Positions 1 to 6,523 of a stretch of 25,464 nt of DNA are shown here, in pieces (the first letter of the stretch is position 1; the number at the start of each line of letters is the position of its first letter). A program made the position numbers and the translations under genes. This DNA comes from a virus, in IMG/VR virus record IMGVR_UViG_3300035206_000817, positions 1 to 25,464 of that record, one strand, 5' to 3'. The notes beneath the pieces were generated by a model that searched no databases, was not told the origin of the DNA, and saw nothing but the letters and a program-made list of their open reading frames with translations.

Positions 1-126
1 TGCCAATTGGCAACCACTAAAAAATATTTCATTTTTAGCGTCATTTTCTCTTTTAATGATTTTTTCTTTAAACAATCTGGAATTGTCTGATTCTAATTCT
101 TGTATGATTTTCCAAGGTTTTTTCAT
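1..126 (-). CDS. N-terminal fragment of a probable phage ATP-dependent DNA ligase
   Basis: The reading frame starts at an ATG at 126 and stays open for 42 codons to the window edge, so the gene is cut off. It begins MKKPWKIIQELESDNSRLFK and continues with a helical, charged stretch ending in SGCQLA. This resembles the helical N-terminal segment of T4-like phage DNA ligases (an I-ELES-SR-KE-II pattern followed by a gene-specific LALDP segment), but the adenylation site lies outside the window. The ATG overlaps the stop of the upstream gene as TAATG, so translation is probably coupled. The coding status is fairly safe; the ligase call rests on remembered family resemblance only. Confidence 0.45.
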   Translation of the reverse strand, partial: MKKPWKIIQELESDNSRLFKEKIIKRENDAKNEIFFSGCQLA

Positions 127-299
127 TAATCAATATCTTCCTTTCCATTTTTAATTATTAAATCTTTTAATGATTTTTGTACTTCTGTTAATTCTACTTT
201 TGGTTTATTTAATTTACTTCCAATATGTAAAGCAATACCGAATCCAATTATAGTTAAAAGAATTCCAATCACTCCCAATAATATTAATTGATGATCCAT
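126..299 (-). CDS. Small membrane-anchored protein, 57 aa
   Basis: A 57-codon frame with one hydrophobic N-terminal segment (about residues 4-25, rich in L, I and G) is followed by a charged helical tail ending in KNGKEDID. This is the layout of a single-pass inner-membrane protein with a cytoplasmic tail. It sits directly behind the glucosaminidase stop (no gap) and its own stop overlaps the next ATG as TAATG, so it belongs to the same tightly packed phage transcript. No family is recognised. Its place beside a cell-wall hydrolase would fit a lysis accessory role, but that is inference only. Confidence 0.6.
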   Translation of the reverse strand: MDHQLILLGVIGILLTIIGFGIALHIGSKLNKPKVELTEVQKSLKDLIIKNGKEDID

Positions 300-977
300 T
301 TAATTTTCTTCCATCTTTCTTATCTTCATAATCATTCTAGTAACTCTTTTATCATAGTCAGCAGTTGTAGAAAATTTATCAAGTGTCTTTATTAAGACCA
401 AACTATCTAATTGTTTATTTTGTTTAAGCATATTTGCTCTGATTTCTCTAAATTCTTTATAAGCAAGATGTTCATTTAATAATCTAATATATTCTTTTAC
501 ACTATCACACTTACTAGCAAAAATTTTAACACCCCAACCAGGCCATTTCTTAATACCTAAAGGCATAAGGTGCGGCACTTCTTTGGTCCAAGTTCTTATC
601 CCGAATAAATTATTACCTTCTGTTCCAAATCTACTAGTTCCCCAACCTGACTCTAATGCGGCCTGACCTATAATCATCTCATATGGGACTCTACTATTTT
701 TAGGTAATGAAAAATTTATATAATTTATACATTTGTGCATAGCACGTACAAATTGAATATCGTTATTGTATGTAAATTCAGGTTCTTGTAGGTCCATATC
801 TTTTATCTTCTGCATATAAAACTTATCCAATTTTAAATTGACGTTCTTCACAGCAGTTTGATTGGGATAGAAAGTACCCAACGTAAAAGCAACACCACAC
901 ATAATACATAGTACAGCAAATGCTTTAGTTAAAAACCAAGACCTATCTAATGCTTTCTGCCAGTTAAATTTGGCCAT
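300..977 (-). CDS. Bax-like glucosaminidase, membrane-anchored (phage cell-wall hydrolase)
   Basis: The 225-residue protein belongs to the glucosaminidase (mannosyl-glycoprotein endo-beta-N-acetylglucosaminidase, FlgJ/Bax-type) family, which cleaves the peptidoglycan sugar backbone. The signature is QAALESGWG at 105-113, with Glu109 as the expected catalytic acid, followed by NNLFGIRTW at 122-130. A hydrophobic stretch at about 17-37 is a signal anchor, placing the enzyme in the periplasm without a holin. The C-terminal half (KEYIRLLNEHLAYKEFR, TTADYDKRVTRMI) is the usual helical end of the family. It overlaps the upstream gene by 14 bases. In a phage this would serve lysis or local wall opening; the enzyme family is clear, the role is inferred. 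Confidence 0.85.
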   Translation of the reverse strand: MAKFNWQKALDRSWFLTKAFAVLCIMCGVAFTLGTFYPNQTAVKNVNLKLDKFYMQKIKDMDLQEPEFTYNNDIQFVRAMHKCINYINFSLPKNSRVPYEMIIGQAALESGWGTSRFGTEGNNLFGIRTWTKEVPHLMPLGIKKWPGWGVKIFASKCDSVKEYIRLLNEHLAYKEFREIRANMLKQNKQLDSLVLIKTLDKFSTTADYDKRVTRMIMKIRKMEEN

Positions 978-1248
978 TTTTAATCACCTGTTTTAAATCT
1001 TTTATTGTTTTCTTTTTATCAATTGTAATAACATACCATTTATATCTAACCTTATGTTCATTTGAAGGTCCAACCCACGGTATATCATATTCTCTTTGAA
1101 AGGTTAACAAACCTTGTAAGTATAATTTAACAACATCTGATAACGTACTACCATCTGTTTGTTCTTTTTTAATTCTATCTGTAATAAACTGACCTTTACC
1201 TTTAATCAATTTATTTAATATGTCTTTATGTCTTTTCAATAATTTCAT
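964..1248 (-). CDS. Hypothetical phage protein, 94 aa
   Basis: A lysine-rich 94-residue protein of no recognised family. The N-terminal 40 residues (KRHKDILNKLIKGKGQF, DGSTLSDVVKLYLQGLL) look helical, and the second half has alternating beta-type segments (KVRYKWYVITID). The C-terminal tail KTIKDLKQVIKNGQI is basic and helical. No membrane segment or signal peptide is seen. The start at 1248 forms an ATGA overlap with the upstream gene, which supports this start, and the gene overlaps the glucosaminidase start by 14 bases. Confidence 0.6.
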   Translation of the reverse strand: MKLLKRHKDILNKLIKGKGQFITDRIKKEQTDGSTLSDVVKLYLQGLLTFQREYDIPWVGPSNEHKVRYKWYVITIDKKKTIKDLKQVIKNGQI

Positions 1249-1559
1249 TTTATAGCCTTTCTGACAAAATATTCAAAACCACCTTCTTCAATTTTCTTTT
1301 GTATAAACACAAGATGGTTATTATCTAAAACCTCTCTATAGCCTTTAAATATCTTTTTACTAGTTCTTCCTGGAAAATTGTTTAATATATCATTTGATAA
1401 ATGACCTGTATAATATAACTCCCATTCACATACTCCATTATTTAATACTTCATTACAGATGGCGATACCTTTTTTAATTTCTTCCTTTAACCATTCATCA
1501 ATGTGATTTTTATCTAATCTACTCATAATATATCTTTCTATGTTAAAGTTGTAATCCAA
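1245..1559 (-). CDS. Hypothetical phage protein, 93-104 aa
   Basis: An acidic and aromatic-rich small protein with no recognised family. It contains WLKEEIKKGIAICNEV and a CEWELYYTGHLSNDILNNF segment; it has two cysteines and no membrane segment. The first ATG (1559) overlaps the SprT-like gene by 17 bases. A second in-frame ATG at 1526 is preceded by an AGAAAG Shine-Dalgarno-like sequence and may be the real start, giving 93 residues. Its stop overlaps the next start as ATGA, so it is part of the continuous minus-strand series. Confidence 0.6.
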   Translation of the reverse strand: MDYNFNIERYIMSRLDKNHIDEWLKEEIKKGIAICNEVLNNGVCEWELYYTGHLSNDILNNFPGRTSKKIFKGYREVLDNNHLVFIQKKIEEGGFEYFVRKAIK

Positions 1560-1971
1560 TATAACTCACTTTTGGTTGAAATGACCAAAACAAATCGTTA
1601 TGGTTTCCTGTATCTCCTAAATTTTGCATTTGATATAAATGTACCATTTCGTGTACCAAAGTATCTAAAAAATCCTTCTTTTCAGGATAGTCAGGTAACA
1701 TCTCTAATCTAAAAAGTCTTGTTCCTTTTCTTTTCCATTCCAAGGTCACTACTTGTCCTATACATTTTTCTTTTGCTAAATTTTTTATTTCTACCTGCCC
1801 GAATGGTGATAGTTTACCTTCAAATACGGTGTCATTAATATGTTTAAACCAAACTTTAATATCTTTATATTTGGTGAGATATTTTCTTTTTACAGAAAAT
1901 TCTTTTTTCAATTTCTTCTTTAACTTCTGGACTTTTAATTTATTTCTTTTCTTACTTGTTCTTTTTGGCAT
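1543..1971 (-). CDS. SprT-like zinc metalloprotease
   Basis: The 142-residue protein has the zinc-protease motif HEMVHLYQ at 107-114 (HExxH at 107-111) and a downstream third ligand candidate, His124 in GNHNDLFWSF, the arrangement of SprT/Spartan-like enzymes. The N-terminal 30 residues are extremely lysine/arginine-rich, which suggests DNA or RNA binding. SprT-like proteins, known from many T4-like marine phages, are thought to act on DNA-bound proteins; the substrate here is unknown. It ends with a short tail after the third ligand and lacks the C-terminal zinc ribbon of long SprT proteins. It overlaps both neighbours by 17-20 bases. Confidence 0.8.
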   Translation of the reverse strand: MPKRTSKKRNKLKVQKLKKKLKKEFSVKRKYLTKYKDIKVWFKHINDTVFEGKLSPFGQVEIKNLAKEKCIGQVVTLEWKRKGTRLFRLEMLPDYPEKKDFLDTLVHEMVHLYQMQNLGDTGNHNDLFWSFQPKVSYIGLQL

Positions 1972-2272
1972 TCAATAATTCCTCTTTACGCTTCTTATCT
2001 GCTTTTTGTCTTAAACCAGCAGCAATGCCTTCTAAAATATCAGGCAAATGTGTTTGAATAATATTAAGCATATCAATTGTATATCTATGAGCAAGTTTAT
2101 GTAACTCTTGCTCTAATATAGCAGACTTATCAATATCAGTTCCTTTAATGGTTTCAGATATAACGTGGCCAATAACTGCCTTGCTATAATCAGACGCCTT
2201 CACTGCATTAAAAATGCTAAATGACCAAATGTATATAAAAACTAACCAAAAAATAAATATAGTTCTTCTCAT
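1952..2272 (-). CDS. Small secreted or membrane protein, 106 aa
   Basis: The start chosen is the ATG at 2272: it follows a GGGGA ribosome-binding site and overlaps the stop of a 29-aa upstream gene as TAATG. The protein opens with MRR and a hydrophobic stretch (IFIFWLVFIYIWSFSIF), and a signal-peptidase-like site after AVKA fits export. The rest is helical, with LHKLAHRYTIDMLNIIQTHL and a basic KKRKEELLNAKKNK tail. No family is recognised. An upstream in-frame start (2344) would give 130 residues but runs through the small gene. Confidence 0.6.
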   Translation of the reverse strand: MRRTIFIFWLVFIYIWSFSIFNAVKASDYSKAVIGHVISETIKGTDIDKSAILEQELHKLAHRYTIDMLNIIQTHLPDILEGIAAGLRQKADKKRKEELLNAKKNK

Positions 2273-2361
2273 TAATACGTCCCCAGCATTACGCATATTG
2301 TCGTTAATGTAACCCAGGTTACTCCTGATAAAAATAAAACCCAAAAATATAATCTAAACAT
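2272..2361 (-). CDS. Tiny membrane peptide, 29 aa
   Basis: A 29-codon frame, MFRLYFWVLFLSGVTWVTLT followed by TICVMLGTY, is almost wholly hydrophobic and would form one membrane helix. It is joined to both neighbours: its ATG lies inside the end of the upstream gene (8-base overlap) and its stop overlaps the next ATG as TAATG. This exact fit within the coupled gene series is the main evidence that it is real. Function is unknown; small membrane peptides of this kind occur in phage accessory regions. Confidence 0.5.
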   Translation of the reverse strand: MFRLYFWVLFLSGVTWVTLTTICVMLGTY

Positions 2362-2548
2362 TACAGGCCTCATCAATTATTTCGTCAATATTAAATTCGT
2401 CAATTCCAACTAGTCCTAAATTAACATCTAATTTTGTGATATTATCTTTAGCAGTTGTTTTTGTGATTAGTCCTTTTTTCAATTTATCTAGGACTTCATC
2501 AACAGCTTTTTCAGCAACATCCGTTGCCCATTGTTTTACTTTACCCAT
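2354..2548 (-). CDS. Hypothetical small phage protein, 64 aa
   Basis: A 64-residue acidic/helical protein beginning MGKVKQWATDVAEKAVDEVL and ending DEIIDEACNV. Similar short proteins starting MGKVKQWA are, to my recollection, common in T4-like marine phages, without assigned function. A clear ribosome-binding site (AAAGGAACC) precedes the ATG. The upstream region carries TATAAATG at 2596-2589 (minus strand), one base off the T4-type late box, and a structured element further up, so this gene probably opens a transcription unit with its downstream neighbours. Confidence 0.7.
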   Translation of the reverse strand: MGKVKQWATDVAEKAVDEVLDKLKKGLITKTTAKDNITKLDVNLGLVGIDEFNIDEIIDEACNV

Positions 2549-2681
2549 AGTAGGTTCCTTTCATAATGTAATTTATAAGTTTTTCTCTCATTTATACTAC
2601 TATTATAACAGAATTAGGTCAATAAAACAAGCAAAAAATGGTATATTTTGTCCGTTTTTTATGTTGTAAATCAAAGGGAAA

Positions 2682-2736
2682 ATAGGGTGCGACAGATTGT
2701 CAAGTAGAATGTTCTACTTTTGTTCTCACACCCTAT
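2682..2736. other. Three-way-junction-like structured element
   Basis: An outer 8-bp pairing (ATAGGGTG at 2682-2689 with CACCCTAT at 2729-2736) encloses two further hairpins. One is GACA-GAT-TGTC at 2691-2701. The other is a perfect 18-base palindromic stem, AAGTAGAATGTTCTACTT at 2702-2719. Transcribed from the minus-strand late-type box at 2773-2766 it would lie in the 5' leader of the 64-aa gene. No T-run follows either side, so it is not a standard terminator. Role unknown: leader RNA, processing site or protein-binding site. Confidence 0.5.
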
Positions 2737-2765
2737 AGTTGTATTCCATAGAATCACTCTAAAGA

Positions 2766-2773
2766 TATTTATA
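2766..2773 (-). promoter_or_regulatory. T4-type late promoter box TATAAATA
   Basis: The minus strand reads TATAAATA exactly, abutting the TAA stop of the DUF6433 gene (2776-2774). This is the late-promoter consensus of T4-type phages. It points toward the 64-aa gene and its downstream series. Confidence 0.55.
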
Positions 2774-3265
2774 TTATGAAGTTTTGTAATCTGCGTTCCA
2801 TCCAAATGCTTCTTTAACCACAGCGTCTGTTAGACCTTTGTACCGTAGATTGAGTGAGTGTTCTTTAACTGCAATCATAAGTTTAGCGTCTTCAGCGTGT
2901 AATCCTTCAAGTAGTTGGATAAACATCATTTCTTTTTTAGATTTAGCAAGTTTGTTATCTGCACCCTTTACAAAGTGCCATAATTTTCTTGCTTCAGTAT
3001 ATAAAGTTGTGTGTTCTGTACCTGCTGGTGCGTCATTTTCTTTGTATGGTGGAGTACCATCTGGTAAATCCCACTCAATACTAGGATCAAAAGCACCTTT
3101 TAAAACTTGTCTTAAAGGTACTGAATCGTTGTCTTTTAATACTTTTATCTTTAGTGGTTTGTCTTTTGCGTTGTTAACTTTTGTTAAGATTTCGTGTAGC
3201 AATGGAGCAGAAGATCCTGCGTATTGCTTATTCATTTGATTGATTGATTGTGTTGTTATTGGCAT
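2774..3265 (-). CDS. DUF6433 family phage protein
   Basis: This 163-residue protein matches the DUF6433 family found widely in T4-like cyanophages and pelagiphages. Recognisable landmarks are the N-terminal helical LLHEILTKVNNAKDKPLKIK, then FDPSIEWDLPDGTPPYKEND, then KKEMMFIQLLEGLHAEDAKL, and a C-terminal LRYKGLTDAVVKEAFGW. Function is unknown. A strong ribosome-binding site (GAGGAGG) lies just ahead of the ATG, and an exact TATAAATA box stands 58 bases upstream, which suggests abundant late expression. It is the best single marker for the phage origin of the left half. Confidence 0.8.
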   Translation of the reverse strand: MPITTQSINQMNKQYAGSSAPLLHEILTKVNNAKDKPLKIKVLKDNDSVPLRQVLKGAFDPSIEWDLPDGTPPYKENDAPAGTEHTTLYTEARKLWHFVKGADNKLAKSKKEMMFIQLLEGLHAEDAKLMIAVKEHSLNLRYKGLTDAVVKEAFGWNADYKTS

Positions 3266-3296
3266 ATTTGCCTCCTCATTTTGTTATCTATTTCAA

Positions 3297-3320
3297 TGTA
3301 GGGCAGTAAACCGCCCTACA
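3297..3320 (-). terminator. Hairpin at the wHTH/DUF6433 junction, possible terminator
   Basis: A perfect 8-bp inverted repeat, TGTAGGGC and GCCCTACA, encloses an 8-base loop. It sits 21 bases behind the stop of the winged-helix gene and ahead of DUF6433. No U-run follows on either strand, so termination would be factor-assisted or the hairpin may serve as a 5' leader element. The adjacent TATAAATA box would start RNA inside the first arm, letting the new transcript escape the hairpin. Confidence 0.45.
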
Positions 3321-3322
3321 TC

Positions 3323-3330
3323 TATTTATA
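3323..3330 (-). promoter_or_regulatory. T4-type late promoter box TATAAATA
   Basis: The minus strand reads TATAAATA exactly, between the winged-helix gene stop (3342) and the DUF6433 start (3265). The position and exact consensus fit a T4-type late promoter for DUF6433. Confidence 0.6.
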
Positions 3331-3341
3331 CTTAACTAAAA

Positions 3342-3671
3342 TTAAGCAGAGTAAGCATACGGCGTACCGTATAGTTTTTTGATCCCAGCAGCGATTATCG
3401 CTTTTGAAGGTTCACCTATTCTATAAGATGTTCCTTTTGCTGTTTTGTTCACATAGATCATATTGCCTTCTGATCTCAATGTGTCAACTAGTGCTCTTGG
3501 AGACACTAAATCGAATCTGTTTCTTAAAGTTTTCCAAGTAACCGATTCTCCTTTTGATAAAAGATTTAAAACTTTAACTCTTTTTGATAAAGTTTTTCTA
3601 CCTCTAGTAGATTTTCTTTTAGCTTTTGATACAACTCTTAATGAGTCGTTTCTAAATAAAAATTTAAACAT
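3342..3671 (-). CDS. Winged-helix-like DNA-binding phage protein
   Basis: A strongly basic 109-residue protein. Residues 15-33 are a lysine/arginine tract (SKAKRKSTRGRKTLSKRVKV). Residues 30-68 form a helix-turn-helix-type region (VLNLLSKGESVTWKTLRNRF, then SPRALVDTLRSEG), followed by a wing-like MIYVNKTAKGTSYRIG. The end is AGIKKLYGTPYAYSA. A good ribosome-binding site (AGAAGGAG) precedes the ATG. This suggests a sequence-specific DNA binder or small regulator; no named family is claimed. It ends ahead of a hairpin and a late-type promoter box. Confidence 0.65.
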   Translation of the reverse strand: MFKFLFRNDSLRVVSKAKRKSTRGRKTLSKRVKVLNLLSKGESVTWKTLRNRFDLVSPRALVDTLRSEGNMIYVNKTAKGTSYRIGEPSKAIIAAGIKKLYGTPYAYSA

Positions 3672-3762
3672 TGTTTAAACTCCTTCTATTATTTTGGCAT
3701 TATTATAAAAGTTATTAAAGTTGCCACGTTCAATAACTATCCCAAAGTGCTTTATGGAATTC

Positions 3763-4155
3763 TTAAAATTTGTCATAATCAATTGTAATTGAATATAGGT
3801 CTTTACCTTGACCTTTTGTTGTTACGGACCTATCCACTCTTGGTTGTAGAGGGTGGTTAATTTTTACTTGTCTTAATATCATAGATTTTAATGCTTCTGA
3901 AAATAGTTTATAATCTTTTAAAAAAGTTGGGGCTGTTAGATTAAAATTTTCATCTTTCATTCTTAATAAAACTATTTGTGTAATTTCTTCACTAATAGCC
4001 TGTACAAATATTTTATTATGTTGTACTCTTATTTGCTCTTGTCTTTTTTCATCTTCTTGTGATTGTGGATTTCGTCTAATTGGTATTTTAGGAAAGATTA
4101 TTATGTTATCTTTTCCTTTAATTGGTTTTTTAGGGTCTTTTGGATCATCTGACAT
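3763..4155 (-). CDS. Hypothetical phage protein, 130 aa
   Basis: The start at 4155 overlaps the stop of the upstream nuclease gene as TGATG; an alternative ATG two codons earlier (4161) is also in frame. The N-terminus is proline/lysine-rich and likely disordered (DDPKDPKKPIKGKDNIIIFP). A helical middle follows (NKIFVQAISEEITQIVLLRM, then TFLKDYKLFSEALKSMILRQ) and a short C-terminal region, GKDLYSITIDYDKF. No family is recognised with certainty; the layout is familiar from T4-like marine phages. Confidence 0.6.
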   Translation of the reverse strand: MSDDPKDPKKPIKGKDNIIIFPKIPIRRNPQSQEDEKRQEQIRVQHNKIFVQAISEEITQIVLLRMKDENFNLTAPTFLKDYKLFSEALKSMILRQVKINHPLQPRVDRSVTTKGQGKDLYSITIDYDKF

Positions 4156-4652
4156 CAGCATTTCTTTTGTATATTATATAATTTCATAATAGTATGTAAA
4201 TCTTCTATATGTACTAATTCAAAATTTATACCTTGTACTGCAACTTGTTTTTTTATTGCCCTACATCTTAAAATTAATTCTTTTATTTTTTTATGAGCAC
4301 CGTTTTTACTATCTTTAGCGTAGTCATAAACTAACCAAAAATAATTACCATAACAACCATTAACTACATTAAATAAACAATGTGAAAGTTTATCAAAATG
4401 TGATTGAACATTTCCTAGTTGTTTGCACTCAATATGTATTGATGTGTCATTAGCTGTAATTAAAAAATCACCTTTTCTAGGTAAATTATAATGACACCTA
4501 AAACGTGGTTCTTTTTGTATAGAAATATTATAATTTGATAACTCATCAAAAACATAGTTTTCAAATAAAGCACCATTTTTTTGAGCACACTCGCCAGCAC
4601 TTCTTCTATCTACTACTAATTCACCTTCAAATAATGTATTAACTGTTCTCAT
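4155..4652 (-). CDS. PD-(D/E)XK nuclease-like phage protein
   Basis: The 165-residue protein carries a PD-(D/E)XK nuclease pattern: Glu31 in ALFENYV on the first helix, Asp62 in RKGDFLI, then Glu75-x-Lys77 in IHIECKQLG. The spacing and beta-strand character fit a Holliday-resolvase/restriction-like core. It probably cuts or processes DNA with a metal ion; the substrate is unknown. The start forms an ATGA overlap with the glutaredoxin stop, so the two are co-translated. A small endonuclease near a glutaredoxin is usual in T4-like accessory regions. Catalysis is inferred from motifs. Confidence 0.65.
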   Translation of the reverse strand: MRTVNTLFEGELVVDRRSAGECAQKNGALFENYVFDELSNYNISIQKEPRFRCHYNLPRKGDFLITANDTSIHIECKQLGNVQSHFDKLSHCLFNVVNGCYGNYFWLVYDYAKDSKNGAHKKIKELILRCRAIKKQVAVQGINFELVHIEDLHTIMKLYNIQKKC

Positions 4653-4918
4653 ATTTTCTCACCCTTAAAATTAACCAGACCTTTGTCTGAAAAATATTCA
4701 ATTAGTTCGTTATAGCCGCCGATATGTTTATCTTCTATAACTATTTGAGGTATAGTTCGTACTCGTTTACCTATCGCCTCATACAGTTCTTCAGGTGTAT
4801 TAAAATCTTTCCCAAACATTTTTTCTTTGTATTCAAAGCCTAAAGTCTTAATCAGTTGTTTTGCTTTTGTACAATACTGACAGTTAGGCTTTGAGTATAT
4901 TTGGATTTTATTGCTCAT
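4649..4918 (-). CDS. Glutaredoxin
   Basis: An 89-residue glutaredoxin: active-site CQYC (Cys13, Cys16) after the first strand IQIYSKPN, the cis-proline TIP at 55-57, and the glutathione-binding GGY at 67-69. It reduces disulfides with glutathione and in phages usually serves ribonucleotide reductase. The start taken is the ATG at 4918, within the end of the upstream lipoprotein gene (11-base overlap); an in-frame ATG at 4927 would add three residues. It is joined downstream to the nuclease gene by ATGA. Confidence 0.9.
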   Translation of the reverse strand: MSNKIQIYSKPNCQYCTKAKQLIKTLGFEYKEKMFGKDFNTPEELYEAIGKRVRTIPQIVIEDKHIGGYNELIEYFSDKGLVNFKGEKI

Positions 4919-5519
4919 TGGTAGCAATTATTTCTACTTCGTCATACGATTTCTTAGCCAGTTTTTTTAACTGGTAAGCGTCAACTATTTCTTCCATAGA
5001 ATAGTTGTACATCTTATTGTATGGTCCCATAGGTAATCTTAATCCTATCCAAGCACGGTAGTAACCATTTTTCGTTAAAGTTACCTCTTGCTTAAATACT
5101 TCATAACCACGTACTGGTGTATTCTTAATAATGTTTACTATAGTTGTTTCAACATCAGTTACAACAGTTTTAGTTTGAGATTTACCTAACTCGGTAGTAA
5201 AAATCTTTGCCTTCTTATTCATCTCACCTTTTATTTTATCAGCAACTTCAGCCTTAGCGATCATTGTCGCCTTGTCAATTGCCAATTCTAGGTCAGGTGA
5301 TGTAGAAGTTCCGACACCGAAGACACATTTTTTGTCTTTCTTTTTGCCGAACATTTTAGTACCACATTCTTTATTCTCGGAATAATCTTTCATATACCAA
5401 GAAGGAACTTTTAGTACCTGGTTCTTACTTTCTTTTTTGATTTTATAAGTATTACTTGAACAATTTGCAAGCGTGATACCTAATAAACCAATTATTATAT
5501 ATTTGAGTACTTTACTCAT
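4908..5519 (-). CDS. LPP20-like lipoprotein (cassette copy 2, gene D)
   Basis: A 203-residue exported protein. The signal peptide ends in a lipobox-like LANC with Cys20; the -1 Asn is unusual for a lipobox. After a lysine-rich linker comes the LPP20-type domain: VPSWYMKD, GVGTSTSPDLELAIDKATMI, then AEVADKIKGEMNKKAK, and YYRAWIGLRLP. The LPP20 family comprises outer-membrane-associated lipoproteins of unclear function. It is a close paralogue of the protein encoded at 7038-7664, sharing VTDVET, TPVRGYE and YNKMYNY. It overlaps the upstream small membrane gene by 8 bases and the glutaredoxin gene by 11. Its role in a phage may be surface alteration or envelope escape; this is inference. Confidence 0.75.
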   Translation of the reverse strand: MSKVLKYIIIGLLGITLANCSSNTYKIKKESKNQVLKVPSWYMKDYSENKECGTKMFGKKKDKKCVFGVGTSTSPDLELAIDKATMIAKAEVADKIKGEMNKKAKIFTTELGKSQTKTVVTDVETTIVNIIKNTPVRGYEVFKQEVTLTKNGYYRAWIGLRLPMGPYNKMYNYSMEEIVDAYQLKKLAKKSYDEVEIIATNEQ

Positions 5520-5673
5520 TTTTCACTTTCTCCTTCACTTTATTAAACACATTATATACTAATTCCTTAGTTTTGTCAACAGCCTGTGTTTTCTCAACTG
5601 TTGATACAAATGGATCCCAAGCAAATGCTATGATTATCCATAGTATTACTAGGGTTATTATACCTCGTATCAT
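5512..5673 (-). CDS. Small membrane protein (cassette copy 2, gene C)
   Basis: A 53-codon frame: a hydrophobic N-terminal helix (about residues 4-18, IITLVILWIIIAFAW) is followed by DPFVSTVEKTQAVDKTKELV and a basic helical tail. It is the paralogue of the protein at 7654-7833, sharing FxWxPFxxTVEKT. Both its junctions are conserved in the other copy: the start overlaps gene B as TAATG and the end overlaps the LPP20-like gene. Function unknown; single-pass membrane topology with a cytosolic or periplasmic helical tail. Confidence 0.7.
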   Translation of the reverse strand: MIRGIITLVILWIIIAFAWDPFVSTVEKTQAVDKTKELVYNVFNKVKEKVKNE

Positions 5674-6095
5674 TATTTTCTTACCTCCCAGTTTCCATTT
5701 TTATCTAAACAAACTTTCCCAGGTTTATGGTATGCGTGTTTAGGTCGTTCATAATACCTACAATAGGCAGGTGTATTCATATCACCATAATAAAACATAG
5801 CGAATAACTCCCAATAACTTGGTCCATCATACACCTTTCTACCATCAGCACATTCAACAACTTCTTCTTTGATGATTTCTCCATCAACTTCTGTAATTTT
5901 TACTTTTATGAAACAATATTGGTCTTTGATAGGTTGTATTTTATCATATTCAACTTTATTGTCCCCATTTTCTAATATGTTTATTTTTTTAATTGTATTT
6001 TCAAATGAATCTTCAGCAAATGTTATGTTAGCAATTAACATTAATGCTATGATTGCAAATGTAAATATTATAATTCTGTTAAAATGATTCTTCAT
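5673..6095 (-). CDS. Secreted Cys-containing protein (cassette copy 2, gene B)
   Basis: The ATG at 6095 is chosen because it forms ATGA with the upstream stop and begins a clear signal peptide (MKNHFNRIIIFTFAIIALML, with cleavage likely after ITFA). An earlier in-frame ATG (6137) adds 14 residues overlapping the upstream gene. The mature part has four cysteines in CFIKV, VECADG, AYCRYY and KVCLD, and a YWELFAMFYYGD core. It ends in PGKVCLDKNGNWEVRK, matching the end of the paralogue at 7833-8378. Disulfide bonding in the periplasm is plausible. Function unknown. Confidence 0.7.
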   Translation of the reverse strand: MKNHFNRIIIFTFAIIALMLIANITFAEDSFENTIKKINILENGDNKVEYDKIQPIKDQYCFIKVKITEVDGEIIKEEVVECADGRKVYDGPSYWELFAMFYYGDMNTPAYCRYYERPKHAYHKPGKVCLDKNGNWEVRK

Positions 6096-6523
6096 TGTGC
6101 CTTCTCCGCTCTTGCGTTTAATATATGACTTTCCCAATCATAATCCCAATGTGGATTGTTATCTATTGGACAAGGTATCATTCCGTCTTTTGCTGAAATG
6201 AGTGCAAGTCTTTCAAATGCACCTTCACCGTTTATACTATCCAACAACTTATTCTGATGGCATAGATATAAATGAACATTCCAATTGAAGTCTGATTTAG
6301 CAATAATCCCAGAGCCGTTCTTCAGTTTCATTAAGTCATAATAAACTTTAGTATCTGGATTGCCATTCCATTTAGGACAATCTTCATATTTCAAACATTG
6401 TTTATCTATTGGTGTTGCATTTTGCAATAGTCTATCAAAAAATTCATCCATTGCTTTTAATTCTGTTTTAGGTTGTTCAGTTGGTATCATTAATACCAAA
6501 GTTAATAATATAATTTTTATCAT
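6092..6523 (-). CDS. Secreted hypothetical protein (extra gene in cassette copy 2)
   Basis: The start at 6523 (ATGA overlap with the lipoprotein upstream) opens a short signal peptide (MIKIILLTLVLMIPTEQ). The mature protein has cysteines in KQCLKYEDCP, YLCHQ and IPCPID, and an aromatic HWDYDWESH near its end, followed by ILNARAEKAQ. It has no counterpart in cassette copy 1, so it was gained by copy 2 or lost from copy 1. Its stop overlaps gene B as ATGA. No family recognised. Confidence 0.65.
   Translation of the reverse strand: MIKIILLTLVLMIPTEQPKTELKAMDEFFDRLLQNATPIDKQCLKYEDCPKWNGNPDTKVYYDLMKLKNGSGIIAKSDFNWNVHLYLCHQNKLLDSINGEGAFERLALISAKDGMIPCPIDNNPHWDYDWESHILNARAEKAQ

Noticed and set aside
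2682-2736. Possible tRNA from the cloverleaf-like pairing
   Set aside because: Only about 55 bases long, outer stem of wrong layout, no T-loop or anticodon-loop consensus on either strand.
2838-3239. Plus-strand 133-codon frame opposite DUF6433
   Set aside because: It mirrors a well-supported minus-strand gene with a strong ribosome-binding site; its protein has no recognisable features.
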